Positions 44,917 through 55,077 of a stretch of 64,000 bases of DNA are shown piece by piece. The DNA is taken from contig NZ_CP007213.1 in assembly GCF_001411805.1 (NCBI RefSeq), positions 186,001 through 250,000 on the forward strand, read 5' to 3'. Position numbers and translations under genes: made by a program. Every line of letters starts with the position of its first letter. Positions within the stretch are counted from its first letter, which is position 1. The notes under the pieces are model-generated. The model made no database searches, was not told the DNA's origin, and was given only the letters and a program-made list of their open reading frames with translations. The stretch is from Burkholderia plantarii (GTDB taxonomy: Bacteria; Pseudomonadota; Gammaproteobacteria; Burkholderiales; Burkholderiaceae).

Positions 44917-45360
44917 CGGCGAGTACGTGACCAGACCGTTCGCGATGAGCGAACTGGTCGCCCGGGTGCGCACGCTGATGCGCCGGCCGCCCACACCGGC
45001 GAAACTGGTTGTGTCGTTCGCCGACATCACCGTGGACCCGCAGCAGCGCGCGATGCGCCGCGGCGCCGAGACGGTCACGCTCGCGCAGGCCGAACTGTAG
45101 ATCATGCTGTGCCTTGTCAAGGCCGGTGGCCGGACCGTGCGGCACGCGGCACTCGAGCATGCAGTCCGGGGCCTAGGCGAGGCGGTCACACCGAACGCGC
45201 TGGAAGTGACCTGCACCCGCTGCGCAAGAAGCTGACGGCGCTTGGTGCCGCAACGAGGCTCGCGAACATCCGTGGCGCGGGTTTGCGCTGCACGCCGCTA
45301 ACGAAAACGGACTGGATGGTGTGCCCGACCAACCCTCTAACGCGAAAGAGGGGCGTATGA
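44917..45360 (+). pseudogene. OmpR-type response regulator relic
   Basis: The frame opens in the receiver domain end (GEYVTRPFAMSELVARVRTLMRR), continues through the winged-helix start (ITVDPQQRAMRRGAETVTLAQAEL), hits an in-frame TAG at 45098, and after a frame change near 45210 resumes with HPLRKKLTALGAATRLANIRGAGLR, the normal recognition-helix and wing of QseB/PmrA-like regulators. The first ~80 receiver residues are missing. Clearly decayed. Confidence 0.78.
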
Positions 45361-45393
45361 AACAACTGATTCGGTAGTCGAGCGCGATGCCGC

Positions 45394-45600
45394 GTGTCGC
45401 GACGCGCTGCGTATCTCATCGTATTCAAAGAGACGCTCGGCAGACTTGAAAACGGCTTCACGGTGCATGAAAAGTATCATGCTTCAGCTGCGTACGAACT
45501 GCAAACACCGATCACCTTGATCCGAGGTCAGATCGAGTTGCAACCGGGGAACGAGGGCAGGAACTGCTGTTTCGCGAGAGCGATCTGATGGCGCGCAGGT
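45394..45600 (+). pseudogene. Sensor histidine kinase fragment
   Basis: A short frame preserves a histidine-kinase dimerisation segment: LGRLENGFTVHEKYHASAAYELQTPITLIRGQIELQ, where the usual HELRTPL phosphoacceptor reads YELQTPI, so the phosphoryl-accepting His is lost. It follows the response-regulator relic, as in a former qseBC-like pair. No ATPase domain is recognisable downstream. Confidence 0.65.
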
Positions 45601-45840
45601 TCGGCAGTTGAGCACATCAACGCCGCGCAAGTCTCGCGATGCCCGACTTGCTGCACATCCGCCTCGAGATTAGCCTGTCAGCGGACGATGCCATCATCAA
45701 GACCCGGCCTGTGTTTACCAGCCCGCATTGGCCGCACCGACGATCGTCATCGACGTGCTCGCGCGCGGAGTTCGCATCCGAGCACCCGGGATCTCCGGGG
45801 CAGCACGGTTTTCTGTCGAAGAGAATTGTGTGAGATCCGT

Positions 45841-46000
45841 TAGTCTTACTGTGTCGATAAATCACTCTTGAACACTGAACAAAACGGACATCGCGGTAGC
45901 CGGCGCGCGATGTATGCAGCGATACGCCAGCGCATCTTGGCAACATGAACCATTCGTTCGAGCGTCGTGTCCGGGCCAGCGGGACAATTTTACTTCGAGC
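45841..46000 (-). mobile_element. IS701-family transposase 3-prime end with internal deletion (left inverted copy)
   Basis: Reverse complement of 45841-45935 matches 54201-54294 at all but one base. The preceding bases match 53900-53953, so this copy reads LERMVHVAKMRWRI directly into AAYIARRLPRCPFC. The 262-base segment present in the right copy between two TGCGCTGGCGTATCG direct repeats is missing here, consistent with deletion by slippage between those repeats. Identity with the right copy ends abruptly at TAGTCTTACTGTGTC, probably the IS end. The segment from 46001 to 46288 shows no supported gene. Confidence 0.78.
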
Positions 46001-46288
46001 ACGACCGGATTCCGTGGTAGGCGGCCGTTGTCTGCAGTGCACGCATACGCGACATCACATCGGTTGCCAGACTCGGCTTGTCGCTCTCCCCGCCGTCGCC
46101 GGTAGGATCGCCCCGCGGCGCGCGATCTCATCGACGTCGCGCGGGCTGCACGTTCCCCGGTGACCTTCCGCCCTTGCAGTCATGCCGACAGCGACACGAC
46201 TGACGGAAGTTCGCAGTGCGCCGAGCCCTTTAGGCCTGCCCACCGCACTGAGAGCAACATATCCCCGTAGCCTCGCTACGCGTACAGT

Positions 46289-47059
46289 TCAACGATCGCC
46301 GCTGGCCGCGGCCGCCTGCTCGATGACCTTCGCGATTGCTTCGGGATGTGAAAGAAAGGCGACATGGCTCGAGTCGACTTCCGTCACTTTACTGCCGGCG
46401 CGCTTGGCCATCCAGCGCTCCAGGTCCGGATTGACAGTGCGGTCCGACGCCGCGACGACCGCCCAACTCGGCTTCGATTTCCACGCTGCCTGCATGACGG
46501 GCGCCACGAACGAGCCGACGGCGGGCATCACCTGGGAAGAAGCCATGAATGCGGCCTCTGGCTCCGGGACGTCGGATGCAAAGTCGGCATGGAACCGCGA
46601 AGGATCGATGTACAGATGACCGTCGCCCGTCTCCTTGATGCTTTTGATCGCGGCAGGCATTCTGGTGGTCAGATCCTTCAGGCTCTCACCGGCATCGGGT
46701 TCAAAGGCGGCAACGTAGACGAGTCCCGAGACGCGCGCATCGTTGCCGGCTTCTGTGATAACCGCTCCGCCGTAGCTGTGTCCGACGAGGATGCTGGGGC
46801 CGTCCTGCGCATCGACCACACGGGTGGTCGCCGCGACGTCGTCCTTGAACGACGTTTCCGGTTCCTGGACCACGGACACCTTGTAGCCGTCGCGGGTGAG
46901 AATGTTCGACACGGCCTGCCAGCCTGAACCGTCAGCAAAGAATCCATGGACCAGGACAACGTTCTTGACGGGCGCAGCGGTGGCGATCTGCGTGGAAAGT
47001 GCTGCCACGCCGAACGCGATGGCAGTGGCAAAACGGCGAACTCGGGTGGTCGTTTTCAT
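46289..47059 (-). CDS. Exported alpha/beta hydrolase
   Basis: 256 residues from ATG 47059, preceded by GGAGC. The first ~29 residues are a signal peptide (RRFATAIAFGVAALSTQIATAA), so it acts in the periplasm or outside. Hydrolase motifs: VVLVHGFFADGSGW, nucleophile Ser in LVGHSYGGAV, Asp in VVAASDRTVNP and His in DSSHVAFLSHP. Last gene of the minus-strand block that includes katG. Substrate unknown; homologues are often annotated as non-haem chloroperoxidase-like or esterase. Confidence 0.9.
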   Translation of the reverse strand: MKTTTRVRRFATAIAFGVAALSTQIATAAPVKNVVLVHGFFADGSGWQAVSNILTRDGYKVSVVQEPETSFKDDVAATTRVVDAQDGPSILVGHSYGGAVITEAGNDARVSGLVYVAAFEPDAGESLKDLTTRMPAAIKSIKETGDGHLYIDPSRFHADFASDVPEPEAAFMASSQVMPAVGSFVAPVMQAAWKSKPSWAVVAASDRTVNPDLERWMAKRAGSKVTEVDSSHVAFLSHPEAIAKVIEQAAAASGDR

Positions 47060-47301
47060 GAAAAGCTCCAGATGGATCAGCAAAAAAGTTTGGGGTGTTG
47101 GTTGATGGATCTCGCGGTAAATCACGCGTCAACCACAGGCTCGCGGTGCATCTCGGGCCAGTCGGAATAGCCCGTCGAATCTCCCCCGTACCAGTATTCT
47201 CTTGGCGCCTCGGCGAGCGGACCACCGACTCGCACAAGCTCAGATTGATTGTGTCGATCCGGTGCTGTCAACCGTGCCCATCGGCGCCGAATCTCATGAG
47301 C

Positions 47302-48111
47302 CTACGCATCGGAATTGCCTCCCCCCGCAAGTCGCGGAAGGTAGGTCACGAGTGAGAGGTCTGGTCTCCCCGTCGGTGTCAGTGCAACGTATGTGAATTC
47401 GATGTGGCCGCCAGAAGGATGCCGAAGCCGTTTATCGCCCTCGTCGAATCCCTTTACGTTGGTGTCCTGCCACCAGTCGCGGAACTCGGCGCTTAGCTCC
47501 GTAAGTTCCCTCACCAGCTTGTCAAACGGAGCTTTGTCCGGTGCCTGCGCGCGCGCCGCACGAAAGGCCGAGATCATGCCCCGGGTCATCTGTTCCCAGT
47601 CGAGGATGAGCGTACGATACGGCTTGTAAAGGAATAGCAGACGCAACGTATTACGTTCGTGCGACTCGAGCGATCCGTAGTCGACAAACAGATCGCAGAT
47701 CGCGTCGTTCCATGCAAGGATGTCCAGGCGCGTATTGCGAACATACGCCGGGACATTGATCGACCGTACGAGCAGTTCCAGCCCCTCGGTGACGCCGCTT
47801 CCAGTCGCGACCTGTGAAAGCTCCCGAGCGGAGAGCGCGAACAGGTGCGCGGCTTCGACGGCATCGAGCTTGAACACGGCCGACAGCCTGCGCAGCGCGT
47901 CAGCGGACGGCTGGATGTCGCGGCCCTGCTCAAGCCACGTGTACCAGCTCACGCTGACTCCGGCGAGCATGGCCACTTCTTCGCGCCGCAGACCGGGAGT
48001 GCGGCGCCCGCCTTCAGGCAGCTTGAAGTCAGCAGGCTGTAGACGGCTCCGGCGGCTAGACAGGAAAGAACCAAGCTCGCGGCGTTGGTCGGGAGAAGGT
48101 CGTCTGGACAT
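47302..48111 (-). CDS. XRE-type regulator with MmyB-like ligand-binding domain
   Basis: 269 residues. The N-terminal helix-turn-helix reads RTPGLRREEVAMLAGVSVSWYTWLEQGRDIQPSADALRRLSAVF, the classic start of MmyB-type regulators, and the rest is a PAS-like MmyB domain (YVRNTRLDILAWNDAICDLFVDY ... HRHPSGGHIEFTYVAL type). A TTG four codons earlier is possible. Such regulators commonly control a divergent or adjacent oxidoreductase or hydrolase; the exported hydrolase downstream is the likeliest target. Confidence 0.92.
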   Translation of the reverse strand: MSRRPSPDQRRELGSFLSSRRSRLQPADFKLPEGGRRTPGLRREEVAMLAGVSVSWYTWLEQGRDIQPSADALRRLSAVFKLDAVEAAHLFALSARELSQVATGSGVTEGLELLVRSINVPAYVRNTRLDILAWNDAICDLFVDYGSLESHERNTLRLLFLYKPYRTLILDWEQMTRGMISAFRAARAQAPDKAPFDKLVRELTELSAEFRDWWQDTNVKGFDEGDKRLRHPSGGHIEFTYVALTPTGRPDLSLVTYLPRLAGGGNSDA

Positions 48112-48371
48112 TTTTTCAGTCAAAGTTGAGTGATTGTCAGGCGGCGCAACTTAGTGCATATCGTCTGTTAGAAGGAGCCCGGTTCGAACGATGGATGCGT
48201 TTTGGCCTCAATTGAGCGGCCAAGTGTGCCTGTCGCGCACCGCGAGTTCCCTGGCAACGCCAACTTCGCCGGTCATACTCCGCGCAGTCGCGGTCGCCAA
48301 CGCGAGTCGTCGTCTGCATCCGTGAAGACTCGCTGGTGACATGACAACAACATCGCGGCGCGTCGTCGACA

Positions 48372-50672
<2,301 letters not shown>

Positions 50673-50847
50673 CTATGCTGGGTCTTGCTGCCCCCGCACA
50701 CTTTGCAGGAATAACAAGCATTGAAAAAAGGCAAATTCACTGCAGAGAGGCGTCGGAGACGTTGCCAGAGTCGAGCAGAACGTATCGCGCCATACCGGCT
50801 AAGGTACTCCCGTCGCCGGGCGAAGCCGCCAGGAAGCCAATGCGGGT

Positions 50848-51255
50848 TCAGTGTCCTTCGCTGCCAAGACTCAACCGGTTCGAGACCTCTGTCACCCCCG
50901 GAACTTGCCGCGCCCGCTGTTGTGCGAGGTCGATCTGCGATACCTCCGGCACCGTCCCAGCAAGTGTTATCGTCCCGGACTTCGCCAGAACAGACACGTG
51001 CGCCGTATCGATGCCGCCCCCCTTGACCAGCGACTTCCGTACGCTGGCGGCAAGATGGCGGTTCTCAACGCGGATCGCCTTTCTTAACGCCGCGCGCTGC
51101 ACCTTTGCAGGGTCTTTCGGCGGCGCCACATACGGCTGAACCGCCGGCCGGTATGCGATATTCGCCTCGTCGGCAAATGCAACACCAGTGCCACTGACTA
51201 GCACGAGAAGCGCCATGCAGACGACGTACGGGAACGGCGCGTTCATGTTTTTCAT
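50848..51255 (-). CDS. Periplasmic BON-domain protein
   Basis: 135 residues. Signal peptide of ~29 residues (VVCMALLVLVSGTGVAFA), then a Pro-rich spacer and one BON domain from about residue 62: SVRKSLVKGGGIDTAHVSVLAKSGTITLAGTVPEVSQIDLAQQRARQVPGVTEVSNRL. BON domains bind phospholipids and occur in stress-induced periplasmic proteins such as OsmY. Start codon overlaps the DUF3331 stop by 4 bases; AGGAG site present. Lies directly upstream of katG in the same direction. Confidence 0.9.
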   Translation of the reverse strand: MKNMNAPFPYVVCMALLVLVSGTGVAFADEANIAYRPAVQPYVAPPKDPAKVQRAALRKAIRVENRHLAASVRKSLVKGGGIDTAHVSVLAKSGTITLAGTVPEVSQIDLAQQRARQVPGVTEVSNRLSLGSEGH

Positions 51256-51749
51256 GTGAATCTCCTGATTTGATGGCGGACACCATGTCCACCGCCGTTC
51301 GAATTTCGCTCTGCGCTCTGTGAAGAAATAGATGCGCTCACCTCGTCGCTGCCCAACTCAGCGAGCTCATATGCGACTTCACTTGCCAGGATCATTGCCT
51401 GACCGTTCGCTACTGTGCGACGAAGCGCCTGGGGCTTATAAACGACGTCACCCCGCCGGATGATTTCGCCGCGAAGAGCACAGACACCACGAACACGCGT
51501 CATGCAGCGGATCCATGTTTGATCGCTGTAATGACAGCGGGTCGCATCCTGCCAGAGGACAACGATCGTGTTTGCGCTCACGCGCTCCAAGACTCGGACG
51601 CGCGCGTGCCGTGACGACGCGTCATTCTTTTGAGTGTCGTCGTCGAACACCTGCCGGGGAAGCCCCAAAAGGTTCCGCATGACGTGATCCCAGATTGCCG
51701 AGGTCGATCGCGGCTGCTCTCTAGCCTGGAAATGGCGGTTGTTTTGCAA
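51252..51749 (-). CDS. DUF3331 family protein
   Basis: 165 residues. The core VSANTIVVLWQDATRCHYSDQTW, GVCALRGEIIRRGDVVYKP with its CHYSDQ and CALRG blocks is typical of DUF3331, a family known to me mainly from Burkholderia and relatives and of unknown function. The start is TTG at 51749, supported by GGAGGATC nine bases upstream; an ATG at 51680 would drop the first 23 residues. Overlaps the BON gene by 4 bases, so the two are translationally coupled. Confidence 0.82.
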   Translation of the reverse strand: MQNNRHFQAREQPRSTSAIWDHVMRNLLGLPRQVFDDDTQKNDASSRHARVRVLERVSANTIVVLWQDATRCHYSDQTWIRCMTRVRGVCALRGEIIRRGDVVYKPQALRRTVANGQAMILASEVAYELAELGSDEVSASISSQSAERNSNGGGHGVRHQIRRFT

Positions 51750-51790
51750 GGTGGTGATCCTCCGAATGACGCAGGACTTTGTACGTCAAG

Positions 51791-52219
51791 TCAAACGTGC
51801 GCTGCGCGCCAGAATTGCAGCGTGTCGGTGAATTGCTGGAAGCCGATAATCCTGTTGCTTCGGAGCCTCCAGACATGAACGAACTGAGCATCCAGCGGTT
51901 TCCCTGTCTTTAAATGGGTGCCGGTGGAACGACCGATCGACACGACGACGTCATGCGCAAAAAGATTCTCCGTGGCCGTAGCCCGATAGTCGAGCCATTC
52001 ACTTGCAAGCCTGCCGAATACGCCTTCCGCCACCTCTACGGGAGTCAGGTATGGGTTTCGGTCCGAATAGAGAAAGCTTTCCGCCTCATTCCATTCAATC
52101 TCAGGCGCCATGTCGGCGAGCGCGGCAGTGGCATCCCGTCGCTCAAATGCGTCGTAGAGGCGTTGCACGATCGCCATGCACGCCGCTTCATTTTCGTTTG
52201 CATTGCTAACTTTATTCAT
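51791..52219 (-). CDS. SnoaL-like/NTF2-fold protein
   Basis: 142 residues from ATG 52219. The NTF2-like fold is seen in IVQRLYDAFERRDATAALADMAPEIEWNEAESFLYSDRNPYLTP and the closing HVWRLRSNRIIGFQQFTDTLQFWRAA strand pair. Such small pockets act as isomerases, cyclases or binding proteins, and many are stress-associated with no known ligand. Same strand as the katG block; 42 bases upstream of the DUF3331 gene. Confidence 0.85.
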   Translation of the reverse strand: MNKVSNANENEAACMAIVQRLYDAFERRDATAALADMAPEIEWNEAESFLYSDRNPYLTPVEVAEGVFGRLASEWLDYRATATENLFAHDVVVSIGRSTGTHLKTGKPLDAQFVHVWRLRSNRIIGFQQFTDTLQFWRAAHV

Positions 52220-52490
52220 GGTCACCTTTTCCTCTTTTCGACTTGGGGCATCACTCAGTAACGTTCCTGGCGCCGTAGCACCGACGGCCGTCACTCCGAC
52301 TGACAAAACCCAAACTTACTTGCAATCATTGGCTATCTGGGGCTGATGGGCGTGCTCTTTTTCTCGGGACGAGACGCCACCACGGCGGAGCGGAGGACAG
52401 AATTGCGTATGCAATCTGGATCTCCATGTGATAAAACGGTTGAGTCAGAAGAATTGCGACGAGCCATCTCCTCGGGTTTGGCACGACAGC

Positions 52491-52802
52491 CTAGCCCGTT
52501 GCGCTATCGGTCTCGTCGTTACCAGCGACGAGGAGAACGCGCGAAACGCTGCCTTTGCGCCTGTGAGGCAGCGCAGCCTGGTACTCATGGCTACCGTACC
52601 AGGCACGCGCGGCCGACATGGTTGGAAAGGACAGAATCGCCACGCCTTCGGCTGGCGTCCCTTCAAGCACCGCGTGCTCGCCGTAGTACGCTAAAGGAGT
52701 CAAGGGATGCCTGTCTCGCGCAAGCGCTGCAAGGTTTCGATAGCGGCTGAGAGATGTTGAATCAATCGTCTGCTCCCGCACGATGACGAGATACGCCGTC
52801 AT
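52491..52802 (-). CDS. DUF1330-family protein
   Basis: 103 residues, a dimeric alpha-beta-barrel DUF1330 protein: MTAYLVIVREQTIDSTSLSRYRN, GTPAEGVAILSFPTMSAARAWYGSHEYQAALPHR. Function of the family is unknown. Its start overlaps the stop of the DJ-1/Hsp31 gene in ATGA, so both are translated together. The 271 bases that follow, up to the SnoaL-like start, hold no supported gene. Confidence 0.87.
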   Translation of the reverse strand: MTAYLVIVREQTIDSTSLSRYRNLAALARDRHPLTPLAYYGEHAVLEGTPAEGVAILSFPTMSAARAWYGSHEYQAALPHRRKGSVSRVLLVAGNDETDSATG

Positions 52803-53485
52803 TTTCCGGCGCTCAATGCACTGATGAGGGCGCGCGCGGTTGCGGGTGAGGAACCAGGATTCTGCCCCGTGATGAGCAATCCATCCTCAACCACATAGGA
52901 GCCCCAATCAGGCCCCCGCGAATAGATGCCGCCTTTCGCCTTGAGTTCGTCTTCGACAAGAAACGGCACGATAGTGGTCAGGCCAACCGCCTCCTCCTCC
53001 GTGTTTGCAAAACCGGTAACGCGCTTGCCTTCTACCACGGGGCGACCGTCGCTGGTCTTTACATGGCGCAATACACCCGGAGCGTGACACACCAGAGCAA
53101 CCGGCTTGCGGGCTGCAAGAAAAGCTTCGATCAGTGCGATGGACGCCGGATCCTCCGCGAGATCCCATAGCGGCCCGTGACCGCCAGGATAGAACAGCAT
53201 GTCAAAGTCAGCCTCTTTGATATCCGCCAGACGCTCAGTGCTCGACAGGGCTCGCAACGCATATTCGTCGGTTTCGAATCGGCGGGTATCATCAGTCTGA
53301 TTGGCAGGTTCGTTGCTCTTGGGGTCGAGAGGTGGCCGGCCGCCCTTGGGCGACGCCAAGGTAATCTGCGCGCCTGCTTTCTTGAATGTGTAATAAGGCG
53401 CAGCGAGTTCTTCAAGCCAGAAACCGGTCTTTCGGCCGGTGGTACCGAGTTCGTCGTGAGAAGTCAGCGCTATCAGTACTTTCAT
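52799..53485 (-). CDS. DJ-1/PfpI-family protein, Hsp31/glyoxalase III-like
   Basis: 228 residues from ATG 53485 with AAGGAG upstream. Hallmarks: nucleophile C133 in ALVCHAPGVL, the Glu of LEELAAPYYTF, LFYPGGHGPLWDLAED, and the late VEDGLLITGQNPGSS. Hsp31-like members convert methylglyoxal to lactate without glutathione or act as redox chaperones in the cytoplasm. First gene of the minus-strand stress block. The original longer frame to 53596 adds sequence with no ribosome site. Confidence 0.93.
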   Translation of the reverse strand: MKVLIALTSHDELGTTGRKTGFWLEELAAPYYTFKKAGAQITLASPKGGRPPLDPKSNEPANQTDDTRRFETDEYALRALSSTERLADIKEADFDMLFYPGGHGPLWDLAEDPASIALIEAFLAARKPVALVCHAPGVLRHVKTSDGRPVVEGKRVTGFANTEEEAVGLTTIVPFLVEDELKAKGGIYSRGPDWGSYVVEDGLLITGQNPGSSPATARALISALSAGK

Positions 53486-53849
53486 GCAACACTCCTTAAG
53501 GATTGCGGTCGAAAGGCGGCTTGGCGGAGACAAGCTTCGGTCCATAAGATCGACGATGCGCCCATGACGCCTCGCCATGTAGTCACAGGCCTTCATATTT
53601 CTTCAGCTAGCGGGAAAACGAATCAGCGACGCAAGGATTCGATGCTTGCGTTCGAAGCAGGCCGCCGAAAGAAGTACAGGCTGGAGCTCACTCTAGCGGA
53701 CGACCTATCATTCAGAAAGTTAATTGTGGTAAAGCACCAGACTCGAACGACCCTGTTGCGACATCCGACTTGCGCCTACCGAGGGTCGAAGCGCCAACCT
53801 CGAACATCAGCTACATCGACGACGTGCAATGCACTCCGGCCCATGGCGG
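53486..53849. other. Promoter-side intergenic region, no supported gene
   Basis: About 365 bases upstream of the DJ-1-like gene up to the IS701-family fragment. An open plus-strand frame crosses it but has no family resemblance before the transposase part. Probably holds the promoter of the stress block. Confidence 0.45.
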
Positions 53850-54294
53850 TTGTCGCTCAGCGCATGAGCCACTCAAGTATTGGCTTTCGACTTTACCCCC
53901 GGACACGACGCTCGAACGCATGGTTCATGTTGCCAAGATGCGCTGGCGTATCGAGCGGGACTATCAGGATCTCAAGCAGGAATTCGGCCTGGGACACTTC
54001 GAAGGGCGCGGTTGGCGTGGATTCCATCACCACGCATCGTTGTGTATTGCTGCCTACGGGTTTCTTGTTGCTCAACGCCTCGTTCAAGGCGACAGTAAAA
54101 AAAACTCCGCGATCCGCGACCCATTTGCCTTACCCTCGGATTGCGTGCCACGCGGGTCCCCAGTGCGCGCAACGCCACGTGGCTGATTTCATCACCACGC
54201 TGCGCTGGCGTATCGCTGCATACATCGCGCGCCGGCTACCGCGATGTCCGTTTTGTTCAGTGTTCAAGAGTGATTTATTGACACAGTAAGACTA
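53850..54294 (+). mobile_element. IS701-family transposase 3-prime part (right inverted copy), frameshifted
   Basis: Reads EPLKYWLSTLPPDTTLERMVHVAKMRWRIERDYQDLKQEFGLGHFEGRGWRGFHHHASLCIAAYGFL, the DDE Glu region of an IS701-family transposase different from the one at 30574. At an 8-A run (54097-54104) the frame shifts, and the neighbouring frame continues with QCAQRHVADFITTLRWRI and AAYIARRLPRCPFC to a stop at 54290. The N-terminal two thirds are missing. It mirrors the fragment at 45841-46000; both point outward. Confidence 0.8.
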
Positions 54295-54296
54295 GA

Positions 54297-54781
54297 AGAG
54301 ACTGCTGCGCTGCCTTGCCGCGCGTCGCGGGACCCAAGCCATATCCGATATCCCAGTCGACCGAGTTGTCGCGCAGTTTCATAGCCGAACTTCCGCCTCG
54401 CGTGAGCGATACATCCGATTTCGGTGATGCCCAGCTCGAATCCGGCTTTGTACGCGCTGTAGTCGTCGCACACCAGCTTGCCGCGCCACTTGCCGAGGAA
54501 CGCGCGAGCCTTTTCGCCAGCACGGCTGTCGGCAAACTCATAGATCACCGCAGGCGATAGTGCAACGCGACCGCTGCGATCGACACGTTCGGCTGCATCG
54601 CAGCGCGTATGACCTTCTCTTTGAACTCGCGGCTATGCCGACGTCGGTGCATCGGCTCGATCTGTTCCAATGCCTCAGCTTCGTTTCCGTCCATGGTGTA
54701 CACGTGTCCACTAAAAATGAAGTGGACACGATCCTCCCGGTCGGGAAGCGGACGGACAAGATGACTTCACCGGGCGCTTAC
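54297..54781 (-). mobile_element. IS66-family remnant with internal deletion
   Basis: The right end reads (minus strand) GTAAGCGCCCG at 54781, the standard IS66 terminus. Then follows a tnpA start (EPMHRRRHSREFKEKVIRAA) that runs, after a large deletion, straight into the tnpC C-terminal part (YEFADSRAGEKARAFLGKWRGKLVCDDYSAYKAGF, ITEIGCIAHARRKF). A perfect 10-bp inverted repeat, CGTGTCCACT / AGTGGACACG with an 8-base loop, lies at 54703-54730 in the leader. Not mobile by itself. The ~295 bases from 54782 to the regulator show nothing I can support. Confidence 0.82.
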
Positions 54782-55077
54782 AAGCGAGCGCACCGCCAAC
54801 GCAAAGTAACGCGCGGTTGCCTCGCGCATTTGACGCTGTGCATCGTCAGTAACATATGACACGCTGAGTGAAGACCGCCGGTAGCTTTCTCGCGTCTCTT
54901 AAATTCGTTGCAATTCCGACGGCCTCTAACCAGGCTGGATCCTTGCCTCGTGGAGGCAGCGTGGATTGCGAGGCTCCATGCGCAAAGATGGCAACCGTCG
55001 GCGCGGTCAGGATGACATTGTCACGGCTCGATCCATGTGATTGTGTGCCCCGGTAAGTTCGACAGTTCCACGCCAAA

